Shown: positions 20,468-30,745, counted from the first letter of the stretch. The stretch: DNA of 64,000 bases from Adiantum capillus-veneris (GCA_014529385.2 CM043953.1:86520342-86584341); one strand, 5' to 3'. Notes: generated by a model not told the origin, from the letters alone. Program-made: numbers and translations.

Positions 20468-22320
20468 ATCTTTAATTATTTGTAATTAAACCTTTCAAAA
20501 CAAGTATTTGAACCCCCACCCCAGATGCTTCGCGTTTGGTTCACCAGAAATGTCGGAAAGTGTGAGGTCTAGCTGGGAAGGTGCAAACCCTCTAGCTGTG
20601 AGAGTTCGTGATGAGAGTCACAAAAACTTTGTGAAAAAGCGTTTGCAAAGAATCACCAACCCTATTTCTAAGGGTGACAACAAATCTAAGAGCGTTCGTG
20701 ACAGCAAAGTCACAAACCCTCTTTCCTATTGTGCTTGGAGTCTGCTTGTTTTTGTAGTCGAGATTATGATGAGAGGATCCCCAAATCACATTCAATTTGA
20801 CTTTACAAGACAATTTAAAAAACACTAAAGTTTCAGCCATGAAACCTTAATGCTCATACAAGCACAATTCTCAATCAAAACCCAAACCTCTATCATGGTA
20901 TCATGTAGCCTCGCCCCCAATTACATAGTCGTAACATCAAATAGTCGAAAGGAATTCTCGAGCTTCCACCTTCTTGGCGACCATTTTCTGATTTTGCAGA
21001 GATTTAAGAGCTTCTATATTGAAGCACAAACACCATTTTGATAAGGGGAAACCCTAATTCACTCCCTCACAAGCTCAGATACAAGATTGCGAAGAGGCGG
21101 GACTGCAACACACATAGATTGGGCAACCATGGAAGCTATTACACAGTAGTGAAAAATTGCTGGGTTTTTTTGTAAAGCAGCCCTCTTTCTCTTACCCATG
21201 GAATTTTCAGCTGATATGTCAATTTTTAGGCCATGTTTCCATTTTGGACCAAAACTAGGCCATTTTCAGGTCATTTTTTACCCAAAAAATGCAATTTTTG
21301 ATGCAAAAAATCCCAAACGGAGTTAGAAAAATCTCTAAATTTGTGGGATCACTCGCATAAGCATAAAACGCATATATAATCATCATTGTCCATCAATATA
21401 CCATTTTGGGTCACTTTCCATGCAATTCTGCAACGGCGCCTGTTAGCTGCTATTTTTGGCAATTTTTACCCTCATCAATCTTTATAGGCGAGATGAGTGT
21501 GCCACCATGAAACACTTGGAATATATACATTGTAAAACCAAATTAAGCATCTTATCAAGTGGAAAAGCACACAAATGTGCCACATCCAGGGCCACGACTC
21601 CCCGGATAGGTATGTACATGATAATGACCCCAGTAGATGCTTCAACATATATCACAATCTGTACATGATTGCTTTTATTTGCATACATCGAGAAGTGTCA
21701 AGAGTGAGGTGAATGTTTTTATTTCACACTATGTACGTGCCACGGCATGACAACGTAACTTCCAATGCACTTCACTTTGGAAGGATGGATTGCCCATGGC
21801 TTGTTGAAACCTAGAAACAAGGTAGTTAACAAGCATAGGGGCATCATTAGTAGCCTGCTCATTAGCAAAATCAAATCTATCAACATTAATTTCACTTGCT
21901 TTACTATTGTCACTCATTCTAACTAGTTTTACGTGTAAACTTTTTTAGGTGTACTTTGGCACTTCAAGGCCTAATTGCTACTCCTCTTTACCCCTTCAGA
22001 AAAGCACTCAAGCTAATGTACCCATGGCTTGAATATCATTAATTGCAAGGAATAGAAGAGAGGTTCTTTCAACACCAAAACATCACCGGCTCTTGTCAAG
22101 CTTCTAATAGCTCAATAGTGGTTAAGCTGTAGGCAAGCCCTGTAGGACTCCACTATTAATACCATAGCTCTCGATGGTGATGCCTCGTTATCTGCACGAA
22201 GGCAGGCGCACAACAAAGCTGAAAAATCCCTATTCTACTTATTCAATTGCAATTAATAATACCAACCATTTATAGCTAGCTTGAGGACCTCCCTTCTTGA
22301 GCAAGAAAAGAGAAACCTTG
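20468..22320 (-). other. Gypsy-G leader region
   Basis: The interval between the PBS and gag on the minus strand is about 1.85 kb, long for a leader. It is AT-rich and holds one short plausible ORF (21729-21917). No RT, LTR or LINE motif is recognised elsewhere in it. Confidence 0.5.
21729..21917 (-). CDS. Small hypothetical ORF in the Gypsy-G leader
   Basis: A 62-residue frame starts MSDNSKASEINVDRFDFANE and ends CHAVART. Unlike most frames nearby it has a balanced, protein-like composition, with a hydrophilic start and an amphipathic middle (MLVNYLVSRFQQAMG). It lies on the element strand between PBS and gag. It may be an accessory ORF, the N-terminus of an older gag, or chance. I do not recognise it. 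Confidence 0.25.
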   Translation of the reverse strand: MSDNSKASEINVDRFDFANEQATNDAPMLVNYLVSRFQQAMGNPSFQSEVHWKLRCHAVART

Positions 22321-22333
22321 TGCTCTGATACCA
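22321..22333 (-). other. Gypsy-G primer-binding site
   Basis: Reverse complement TGGTATCAGAGCA, complementary to initiator-Met tRNA, one base from the inner end of the 5' LTR. Confidence 0.93.
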
Positions 22334-22334
22334 A

Positions 22335-22716
22335 TGTAACATTTAATGGCCTAGTAACTTGTGTGTAGCGGAAAAATAACATGAACATAGTGAGCATTTC
22401 ATTAGAATAGATTCCTAATGAGCATAGCAAGAGTGCTTGGATTGAGAGAGAAATAAAAAGCATAACACCTAGTTAGATAGGCATGAACAATACTTCAAAA
22501 GAGAGAGAAATTAAGCTATTGACAACAGTTGAGGACCAGATTTACATGGAGCCAGTCCCCCCTCCAAAAGGCTTTGTATTATAGGTTTCCCCCATCAAGG
22601 GAGACATTTTACAATACAATTCTTTGTGTTCCTTCAATAACTAGCTAGTACAATGAAGATGGAAGCTTCAAGCACTAACCAAACACTTATAAAACACAAC
22701 ATCAATTCCCTCACGG
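22335..22716 (-). repeat. Gypsy-G 5' LTR, inner piece
   Basis: Matches 15575-15925 of the 3' LTR. It stops at CTCACGG, where TR-GAG-2 begins; the LTR resumes at 28374. Confidence 0.92.
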
Positions 22717-24143
22717 TGGTGCAGCCAAATGCTGTCGACGATAGAAATGGGCACAAGCGGGGCTATGCGGTCGAGCAGATGCGGGCCCAGGTGATAATAC
22801 AACTGTGAAGTGCCACTGTGGTTAGGTGGATCGAGAAATGTATGCACATGATAGATTTTTTAGCCAAGGGTGTGCTGCCAGACGCTAAATTGGACGGTGG
22901 CCTCATGTGTCCGAAGTGATGGTTTTGTGTGCCGAAATGTGATGCTTGATGTGCTCTAGAAGCTGGTCCAGACGGCTCGTCAAACGGAGCCCATATGTGC
23001 GAGATATGGCAAGTTGAAGTGGGATGTGTTTGCAGATCCTCGCCAGATTGGGCGGGCACAGGTAGTTGGTCAAGGCGGGTGTGAAATGATACACGTGTAG
23101 TGCTCGACTTGTGGAGCATGCCGGTCTTTTCGGTTTGCCATTCGGAGCTAAGACGGGCAAGTTATGGGCTGAGGAATATTTGCAGGGGGTCGAATACGTG
23201 CTCATTGGGCCGCATTGATAGGTATGCTAACAAGGATATTTTTGAACTCGCTAGGATTCTCGAAGATTGCATGCGATGTGGGGAGTTAGCCGAAATCTGT
23301 GGATCGCCGATCAGAGTCATGGGTGTCATGATACGCACATCAGGTTGGCAGGCAATCGTGATAAAACGAGGTTGAGAGTTTTTTTTCCATTTTCGGATGC
23401 GTTGTCCGGGGCTAGCATGGCATCGAGTGGTGGACAAGAGCTGGAATTCGGAATCAATACAATGAAGTTTCCATGCGGCGTGACTGGAAAAAATTCATTT
23501 GGCGAGTTCGAGCGCATGGAGCACCGGTTGCATGGGAAATGAAGACAAAAAATCCCTTTGATTGTGAATAAAAAAAGAAATGGAAAGGGTGGCTGGACTC
23601 AAGAAGGGAAGAAGGGCTTAGTTAAAATGAGAGGCTTAAGTGAGGAAAAAAGGATTCAAAGCCAAAGCCAGTGCCGGCGCAGTTGCCAAAAAAGGAAATT
23701 TTCCTTGGCCTTGGAAAAGGTAAAAGAAGACGTGAAAGGATCAAGTGGGAGGCAGCGGGCTTCGAAAAAAGGGGGGGGGGGGGGGGGGGGGGGGGGGTTT
23801 TGGTCTTAAGGAAGGAAGAAGGAGATCCTCATACGCTCGCACTCGACGAGTCTTTTTGGATCTTGGGTTGCTCGCTAGTTTGGAGCCACAGGGAGCTCAT
23901 GAGGAGTACAAGTCATGGAGTCCTTGAAGCCGGGCTTGAGCGGGGCTCGCCCTTGTGTACTTTTTGATGCGCGCCGATTGCGGCATTGATCCTATACTTG
24001 TGATTGATGCTAGTAAAGCAGAGTTTACCCCATTGCATTGAGTCTCTTGCGTAGTCTCGTCCCCCCTTTCCCCCCTTCTCTTTTGCTCTCGTGTGGGTGT
24101 GTGCGGGCATGTCGGCAAGTGTGCGCCACCCCAACGAAGTGTT

Positions 24144-24193
<50 letters not shown>

Positions 24194-24416
24194 CGTGTGG
24201 CGTTTTGAGCGTGTGGGAGAGCGTAAAAGCTACTGCATTGAGGTTGCAGGTTTTGTGAGTTAGGGTGTGTCTATGTGAGCGCGTGTGCGCACGTGGTTTG
24301 GTGAAAAGAGTGAGTCGAAGGTGCTCGCAAAGTGGATTGGGGTGCAGTGTGTGCCCTGGGCTATAGGAGGCATTCCGTGTTGGCGCGTTGGGCGTGCTCC
24401 CCATTCTCCCTCTCCA
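22717..24416 (+). repeat. TR-GAG-2 5' LTR (1700 bp)
   Basis: Begins TGGTGCAGCCAAATG and ends CTCCCTCTCCA. It contains a 27-base G tract (23771-23797) and a GA tract (24149-24191). Confidence 0.92.
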
Positions 24417-24421
24417 TCTTC

Positions 24422-24431
24422 TGGTGCCCCC
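24422..24431 (+). other. TR-GAG-2 primer-binding site
   Basis: TGGTGCCCCC, five bases after the LTR, identical to TR-GAG-1. Confidence 0.7.
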
Positions 24432-24479
24432 ATGGAGGAGCACACTGATTGCTGCCTGGTGATGTGTTTATAAGCAAAA

Positions 24480-25274
24480 ATGTGGCAGAGTGTTGGTCCG
24501 ATTTTCAATGGTGATGAAGATGCAGATGAGTGGCTGGCAGATTTCAAGTTTTTTATGCTCTCACTGCAAATGTGGAGTGATGAAGAAAAGTTGGAGACAG
24601 TTTCGTTGGTGTTGCGAGGTAAAGCAAAAGCTTGGTTTGATGGCCTGGAAGTTGCGGATAAGCAAGATTGGACTAGTTTTCGAGAGCGGTTTCTGCACAG
24701 GTTTCAAAAAGTGGTGTCGGCTGTTGAAGCGGATGCAAAGATTAAAGAGCTGCGACAAGAAGTAAGTGAAAATTTTGATGCTTTCGTCGAAAAGTTTGAA
24801 GCAAACTGGAAGGATTTAGTGGCCGTAACCGGAGTGGTCAATGCGGATGGTTTCAAGTTGGAGAAATTCCTAGCTTGCCTATGTCCTCGAGTTCGAGATA
24901 AAGTGGATGATGAAGATCCAAAGACTTATGTCGAGGCAGTCAGAGTTGCCCGGGTAAAGAGCAGGAAAATGAAAAGAAAGCTGGAGTTAGGCTTGTTAAA
25001 GCCTGCAGATTGTGTGCATGTTGAAGCAGCAATTTGTTCTATGGGCCCGTCGAGGATGGTGCCAGTGACCCGAAGTGTGGAGCATGTTAGGGTAAGACCT
25101 ATGATTGACTATGTTCCTTGGGAATTACCTATTGTTGAAGCATCTATGCCGATTGTGGAGGAGCTTGTCAACAAAAATGAGCCTTGTATTGAAGAGAGCT
25201 TGTGTGTAGAGGAGTTAGCAGATGCCAAGTATCCAGTGCAACTTGAAGAGGTGGAGCCTGTTCTTGTGGAGTGA
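24480..25274 (+). pseudogene. gag: TR-GAG-2 Gag (capsid) domain
   Basis: This 264-codon frame starts at the first ATG after the PBS (MWQSVGPIFNGDEDADEW). It shows the hallmarks of retrotransposon Gag (Retrotrans_gag): LRGKAKAWFDGL (residues about 45-56), DWTSFRERFLHRFQ (about 63-76) and FDAFVEKFEANWKDL (about 100-114), then KFLACLCPRVRDKV. The domain itself is intact. No zinc knuckle follows; the C-terminus is Val- and Glu-rich. A TGA at 25272-25274 separates it from the next block, but TR-GAG-1 suggests one long ancestral polyprotein of about 680 residues. It should form the particle that packages the RNA. Confidence 0.85.
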
Positions 25275-25311
25275 TTGTATGAAAGGGTAACAGATCGTGG
25301 CCAAATGGTAG

Positions 25312-26177
25312 GTGCAGAAAGGTTGGGGTTGGTTGACAAAAGTGGGCAGGATGATGGTCGTGGAGCAGCTAGAGGATAATGATACTGATGCCAAATTGGC
25401 CTATGGTGAAGATGATGAGGCTACAAGCTCAAGCTTTTGGGAAACGAGCGAGGAGGATAGAGGTACGAGCTGGAAGACTGAATCCAAAGAGTCGGTGCTG
25501 GTAAAGGTAAAGTTACCTTGTCATATGCATAAAGATGTGGTGCTTGCCACTATAAAGGATGAGCAGGTGATAGCATCAGAGCTTGGAAATGGAGACATGC
25601 AGGTGAGGGTGCTATGTGGCACCATGCTAATGATGATGCTCATCAAGGTAGCTATCGAAGGTGCTTTGATTGTACAGCAGATACAAGGGTTTCCCAAGAA
25701 GGAGAGAGTTGTTGTGGCTGAGGAAGAAGAACAGGTTCAAGAAGATGGCATGCAAGAGGTATTGGACGCTCATAAAGAAGAAGAGCAGCTCCAGCTAGCT
25801 ATGGATTGCACGAGAGATGCCTTGGATACGGGTTCTTTTGAGCAGGTATGCTTGGATGATGAGGTTGATTGGGGGTTTGATGACCCAGTGGGTGAAATGG
25901 ATGAAGAGACACAGGTGCTTGCTGGGAAAGCTTTGACTAGAATGCAGGTGATACGAGGGTCTGTCCCTCTATAGCTGGTAGTTTTTTTGGAAGAGCAAAA
26001 GTCTGGTGCTATGGTGGTGCCGACAAAGGCAGGTATGGAGGTGAGTATGGAAGTGATGGTGATCGGGGTGCCAATGTTGAAAAAGTTGCCCGCTAAGCGG
26101 AGTGGTCCTCTTGAACATGAAGAAAAGTCCAAGGGTGTGGACTGTTTGAGCTGTCAAAGAAAGTTTGCATATGGTGG
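25312..26177 (+). pseudogene. TR-GAG-2 acidic middle region
   Basis: The frame 25312-25974 (220 codons), then in the same phase past one TAG (25972-25974) to 26177, encodes a Glu/Asp-rich protein. Landmarks shared with TR-GAG-1 are SFWETSEED (about 25431-25457) and the hydrophobic block LCGTMLMMMLIKVAIEG (about 25612-25662). A near-repeat of small acidic runs (EEEEQVQEDG) follows. The hydrophobic block is less constrained at the codon level than the C-terminal module but keeps its character. The family is unknown. A frame change between 26100 and 26180 leads into the C-terminal module. Confidence 0.6.
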
Positions 26178-26525
26178 TTGAAGGGGATGCTGATAAACGC
26201 AGTTGTGCAGTGGGTTGTCGAACAGGTACAAGATTTGCTTGAGGAGGATCTTGCGTTATATGGTTGGGAGGGAGGACATGGTATGTTCAATATGTCTTAT
26301 GGAAGTAGTGATGCATTCGGTGGTGTTTTCTTGGAAATGGACAGTATGTCTACGGATGTTGGGAGTAGTGGAAGTATGCTGAGGGAAACTTATGTAGATG
26401 GTTGGCTAGATGCCTTGGTGTGGCACTATGTGAGCCTGATACAGATGGATGGACGTGAACAGTGCCAAGTGTTTGACCCAGATGGTGTCCATGTTGTGAA
26501 GCAGGGGGTTGGGCAACGCGCATGA
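26121..26525 (+). CDS. TR-GAG-2 conserved C-terminal module, unknown family
   Basis: Open from the stop at 26118-26120 to the stop at 26523-26525. Conserved with TR-GAG-1: ELSKKVC-x2-WWLKGMLINAV, VQWVVEQVQDLLEEDLALYG and WEGG, then MDS...SSGSML...GWLDALV near 26337-26430. Where TR-GAG-1 has TAG, this copy has a Trp codon. Most codon differences between the two copies in the central block are at silent positions. It ends about 130 bp before the PPT. Possible roles are Gag assembly, recruitment of the partner enzymes, or host interaction; the sequence does not decide. Confidence 0.6.
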   Translation, partial: RKVQGCGLFELSKKVCIWWLKGMLINAVVQWVVEQVQDLLEEDLALYGWEGGHGMFNMSYGSSDAFGGVFLEMDSMSTDVGSSGSMLRETYVDGWLDALVWHYVSLIQMDGREQCQVFDPDGVHVVKQGVGQRA

Positions 26526-26657
26526 ACAAAGGCAGCGGGTAGCAGATACCAAGTTTTGTACATATGTTAGGTGGTTTGTGATGTGCAGAGAGTTTGTTTT
26601 GGTGTGGCAATTTTTTTAGAGCAATAAGCATGTTTGTGGTTGAACATGAATGTTCAA

Positions 26658-26670
26658 CAAGGGGGTGGGC
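26658..26670 (+). other. TR-GAG-2 polypurine tract
   Basis: CAAGGGGGTGGGC, five bases before the 3' LTR. Confidence 0.6.
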
Positions 26671-26675
26671 AATGA

Positions 26676-28088
26676 TGGAGCAGCCAAATGCTGTCAACGA
26701 TAGAAATGGGCACAAGCGGGGATATGTGGTCGAGCAGATGTGGGCCCAGGTGATAATACAACTGTGAAGTGCCACTGTGGTTAGGTGGATCGAGAAATGT
26801 ATGCACATGATGGATTTTTTAGCCAAGGGTGTGCTGCCAGGCGCTAAATTGGACGGTGGCCTCATGTGTCCGAAGTGATGGTTTTGTGTGCCGAAATGTG
26901 ATGCTTGATGTGCTCTAGAAGCTGGTCCAGACGGATCGTCAAACGGAGCCCGGATGTGCGAGATATGGCAAGTTGAAGTGGGATGTGTTTGCAGATCCTC
27001 GCCAGATTGGGCGGGCACAGGTAGTTGGTCAAGGCGGGTGTGAAATGATACATGTGTAGTGCTCGACTTGTGGAGCATGCCGGTCTTTTCGGATTGCCAT
27101 TCGGAGCTAAGCGGGCAAGTTATGGGTTGAGGAATATTTGCAAGGGGTCGGATACGTGCTCATTGGGCCGCATTGATAGGTATGCTGACAATGATATTTT
27201 TGAGCTCGCTAGAATTCTCAAAGATTGCATGTGATGTGGGGAGTTAGCCGAAATCTGTGGATCGCCAATCAGAGTCATGGGCGTCACGATACGCACATCA
27301 GGTTGGTAGGCAATCGTGATAAAACGAGGTTGAAAGTTTTTTTTTCCATTTTCGGATGCGTTGTCCGGGGCTAGCATGGCATCGAGTGGTGGACGAGAGC
27401 TGGAATTCGGAATCAATACAGTGAAGTTTCCATGCGGCATGACCGGAAAATATTCATTTGGTGAGTTCGAGGGCATGGAGCACCGGTTGCATGGGAAACG
27501 AAGACAAAAAATCCCTTTGCTTGTGAATAAAAAAAGAAATGGAAAGAATGGCTGGACTCAAGAAGGGAAGAAGGGCTTAGTTAAAATGAGAGGCTTAAGT
27601 GAGGAAAAAAGGATTCAAAGCCAAAGCCAGTAGCGCCGGGCGCAGTTGCCAAAAAAGGAAATTTTCCTTGGCCTTGGAAAAGGTGAAAGAAGACGTGAAA
27701 GGATCAAGTGGGAGGCAGCGGGCTTCGAAAAAGGGGGGGGGGGGGGGGGGGTTCTTTTTGGCTTAAGGAAGGAGGAAGGAGATCCTCATACGCTCGCGCT
27801 CGATGGGTCTTTTTGGATCTTGGGTTGCTCGCTCGTTTGGAGCCACAAGGAGCTCATGAGGAGTACAAGCCATGGAGTTCTTGAAGCCGGGCTCGCCCTT
27901 GTGTACTTTTTGATGCGCGCCGGTTGTGGCGTTGATCTTGTACTTGTGATTGATGCTAGTAAAGCAGAGTTTACCCCATTGCATCGAGTCTCTTGCGTAG
28001 TTTCATCCCCCCTTTCCCCCCTTCTCTTCTGCTCTCGTGTGGGTGTGTGCGAGCGTGTCGGTAAGTGTGCGCCGCCCCAACGAAGTGC

Positions 28089-28149
<61 letters not shown>

Positions 28150-28373
28150 CGTGTGGCGTTTTGAGCGAGTGGGAGAGCGTAAAAGCTATTGCATTGAGGT
28201 GCGCCGGTTGTGTGAGTTAGGGTGTGTCTATGTGAGCGCGTGTGCGTACGTGGTTTGGTGAAAAGAGCGAGTCGAAGGTGCTCGCAAAGTGGATTGGGGT
28301 GCAGTGTGTGACCTGGGCTATAAGAGGCATTCCATGCTGGCGCGCCGGGCGTGCTCCCCATTCTCCCTCTCCA
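26676..28373 (+). repeat. TR-GAG-2 3' LTR (1698 bp)
   Basis: Begins TGGAGCAGCCAAATG and ends CTCCCTCTCCA. Its G tract is 19 bases (27733-27751) and its GA tract 55 bases (28093-28147), against 27 and 43 in the 5' LTR. Confidence 0.92.
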
Positions 28374-28668
28374 ACGGTCTCAGACCCAAGACCTCACACA
28401 CCTTCGAAGATGGTGAGAGCTAGCGGGGTATGAGAGTAGATTGAGAGGAAGGAGTAGTCTTACGAGAAAGAAGTATATCTCCTCACATAATCACTCATAA
28501 TAGCTTAGCATAGCTTATTAATTAGCATGGTAGAGGAGATGAGCATGCATTGAAGCTTGGCTCTTGGTTGGATTTGCATCACAAACCCAAGAGTTGTTGG
28601 TGTAGGCCTCCCTTCTCACAAGCTTGGAGTAGATGATGATCTTTCCATTAAAGCTTGAGAAGGAGAAC

Positions 28669-28721
<53 letters not shown>

Positions 28722-29408
28722 TTCTTGCTTCACACATGAGATTGTGTGAGTGTGTGTGTGTGATAATGCCTTTGAAAAATCAGTCCCCCTCTCTCTCTTG
28801 GTCGACCCCTCTTGCTAAATCCTCTTGTTGGCTTCCCATTGGACCTCTCCAAGCTTAGCCAATAGGGTTTAAGAAGCATAAGTGATAGTCTTGTGACATG
28901 TGTCCCCCTTTCCCCTTTTTTTACAACTTTAGGTAATTAAATAATGTAATTAAACTCTCATTCGACCCCTTTGTCTTCTGGCCAATAGGAAGCAGGCAAG
29001 CCATTGGGCTGTTGAATGCTCATTGGATCCCTTGGGAGACTGTCCAATAGTCTTCTAGAGAGCTTAATTCTCATTGGTTCTTTTATCAAGTGTTTTTAAA
29101 TGAATTAAACTAGATTTACTCTAGCCTAATTCTCATTGGTCCACCTCTATGGCCATCCAATAGGTTTTGAGTGCACCTTGTGGGCAACTGGGCCATGGAG
29201 CTGACATGTGTCCCCTATTCCCTTTGTGTAAAGGGAGCCTGTGAGTGTGTGTGTTTCTCTCTCATCCCCTACTTCCAAGGCTCGCCCCCTCCTATGTAGG
29301 AGTCTTGAAGACTTTTGTGTACACTCACAAAGCATCCAATTTCCCTAAGGTTTGACCTTTGGACACAACCTTTGAATTTTGGAACCTTAGCATTTTGGAA
29401 GTCTTAAT
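28374..29408 (-). repeat. Gypsy-G 5' LTR, middle piece
   Basis: Resumes the Gypsy-G LTR after the nested element and matches the 3' LTR up to CTTAAT (16951). The remaining 217 bp are missing here and are found inverted at 30283-30471. A 48-bp GA tract (28672-28719) is present here but not in the 3' LTR. Confidence 0.92.
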
Positions 29409-29819
29409 AAACTCACCCAAGGCTACTTTTTGGATCCATAAGTGCCTTTTGTAGATGGTCTACATTAGCAAGGATTGCAAGATGTACGAGAACCACTTCA
29501 GTAGTCCCAATTTATTCTATGTCTGCATCCGAGTGTGTGAAGATTGCTTCACATCCAAAATGTGATCAATTGTTAGGAAACAATTTTAGTTAAACATCAT
29601 GCATTGACTTATAGTTGTGTTTTTTTACCTACTGGAAAGGGAGAAAGTGGTTCAAAAGGCCTTTTTAAAAGTAGATGGATGCCCTCGCTTTGCCTAGTAG
29701 CGATGGGTGTGGTGCACATCAAACCCTTTGATCTTGAACCACGAGATGGACTCGACTTATGTGATTCCGAGCATCACTCAGAGTCACCCTGCTCAAAATT
29801 TGAACTGCCACCTTACTAA
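29409..29819. other. Inverted segment, part without firm coding signal
   Basis: Belongs to the 29409-30471 inversion and was the genomic flank of Gypsy-G. On the minus strand short protein-like runs occur (for example VVLVHLAILANVDHLQKAL) that could extend the coding relic. No family is recognised. Confidence 0.35.
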
Positions 29820-30277
29820 TCGCTCCTTTCGATATGCTGCTCTTTGGATAACTCCTCCAAGTCTTCAATGACTACTCGTTCTCTCTTCTTTCCACTTGAT
29901 GGTCTTGCAACTATTATGTTTGGACTTAGAGGTCCCCTGGCCGTGCCATGAGAACCTTCACAATTGTACACTCAACCTTCGGGGTTGAGAATTCATCCAG
30001 TCGCTCATGCAATGCCCAATCTTTCCATGTGTGGAGCCGATGATTTCCATCCCACATGATGAATATTTTCTCCTCCAAGTGATAGAGCCTTGGAATGGCT
30101 CTCATTTGGTCATTGAATGTGGCAGACATCACCAACTCTCTCCCATAAGTGCCATCCCTATTGAAAAGTACAAAATCTTGCATAGGGAAAGCTTTCAACA
30201 CAATGAAATGAGCCATCATGGGTTGGTATCCTCTTTTCAATATACATGTTGTGAATTCTACCACACAATCATTGTTC
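29820..30277 (-). pseudogene. Back part of the split coding relic (DGNHR motif)
   Basis: A 117-codon frame (29926-30279) reads MNNDCVVEFTTCILKRGYQP, then ELVMSATFNDQMRAIPR, IFIMWDGNHRLHTWKDW and STPKVECTIVKVLMARP. A frame change near 29935 allows GPLSPNIIVARPSSGKKRE and IEDLEELSKEQH to a stop near 29818. In the reconstructed order it follows directly on 15574, with the TSD at the joint. DGNHR followed by hydrophobic residues resembles the DG-N/H-R signature of ParB/sulfiredoxin-like folds, a weak hint only. Protein-like composition over more than 150 residues argues for a once-real gene. Confidence 0.5.
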
Positions 30278-30282
30278 ATTCT

Positions 30283-30471
30283 TGTCTTAATATCTAATTC
30301 TCCTAAATGATTTTCTCATGTTAAACTGATAATTTAATATGGGGAAGTACTAGGGGAGAAAAAGCTAGAATATTGGTTAAGCTGGCAGACCGGCCACAAT
30401 AGGGATCCAAAGGGGGGGCCATCTGCAAAAGAGCAATGTGCAACAATGGTCTTTAAAGACCCTAAGGTTCA
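30283..30471 (+). repeat. Inverted outer tip of the Gypsy-G 5' LTR
   Basis: Its reverse complement matches 16956-17172, exactly the part missing from the LTR that stops at 29408 (only about 4 bp are lost). It begins TGTCTTAATATCTAATTC and is preceded by ATTCT (30278-30282), the inverted TSD. Confidence 0.9.
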
Positions 30472-30473
30472 GC

Positions 30474-30745
30474 TTGGCTATACCACAGTCATGTTGGGTA
30501 TGTAAGCCCAGTATGTCAAGTGTCCATGGGAACACTGCTTATATATAACATGCAGATGAAACTTTAGTTACCTTTTGAGTTTTGCATGGCAAGGAAAATC
30601 CTTTATATTGTAAGGTTTTTACACAAGACAATAACAATCAAGCATAGCGTTATTTTTGTATTGCAGTGTCGACTCTTTCTGCTCTCTCCTCTATTGCTCT
30701 CGCTCTACTGTTGTTCTCTCTTGTCATGGCACCCCACCGGCTACA
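30474..30745 (+). repeat. Left terminal repeat of the short LTR element
   Basis: Begins TTGGCTATACCA and ends CACCGGCTACA; matches 32187-32459 with few differences. Confidence 0.75.

Larger units (their letters stand above)
22717..28373 (+). mobile_element. TR-GAG-2: nested gag-only LTR retrotransposon
   Basis: A complete two-LTR element: 5' LTR 22717-24416, PBS 24422-24431, coding region 24480-26525, PPT 26658-26670, 3' LTR 26676-28373. It lies inside the Gypsy-G 5' LTR with a 4-bp direct repeat ACGG at 22713-22716 and 28374-28377 (5 bp if the next T is counted). The LTRs differ by only a few percent outside simple repeats. It has Gag but no protease, RT or integrase, so movement would need enzymes from another element. 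Its U3 differs from TR-GAG-1, while the LTR end, PBS and proteins are related. Confidence 0.92.
15575..29408 (-). mobile_element. Gypsy-G, chromovirus, 5' LTR interrupted and cut by an inversion
   Basis: Read on the minus strand: 5' LTR (pieces at 30283-30471 inverted, 28374-29408 and 22335-22716), initiator-Met PBS (22321-22333), leader, gag, RT, RNase H, integrase with chromodomain, PPT, 3' LTR (15575-17172). The TSD AGAAT stands at 15570-15574, and its reverse complement ATTCT at 30278-30282, next to the displaced LTR tip. TR-GAG-2 is nested in the 5' LTR. The protease and the front of RT are deleted, and RT has an active-site change, so it cannot move on its own. Confidence 0.92.

Noticed and set aside
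15575-22334. Gypsy-G as the autonomous partner of the gag-only elements
   Set aside because: LTR ends and primer-binding site differ (initiator-Met type against TGGTGCCCCC), and its own pol is defective.
26350-27078. 242-codon minus-strand frame
   Set aside because: It spans the end of the TR-GAG-2 coding region, the PPT and the LTR on the opposite strand. The matching stretch of the 5' LTR has only a shorter frame (22763-23119), so selection is unlikely.
22335-29408. Two independent Gypsy LTR insertions instead of one split LTR
   Set aside because: The two pieces cover adjacent, non-overlapping parts of one LTR and are joined by the short direct repeat around TR-GAG-2.
30283-30471. Independent plus-strand Gypsy LTR
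   Set aside because: It covers exactly the part missing at 29408 and is preceded by the inverted TSD of Gypsy-G; a separate insertion would not explain both.
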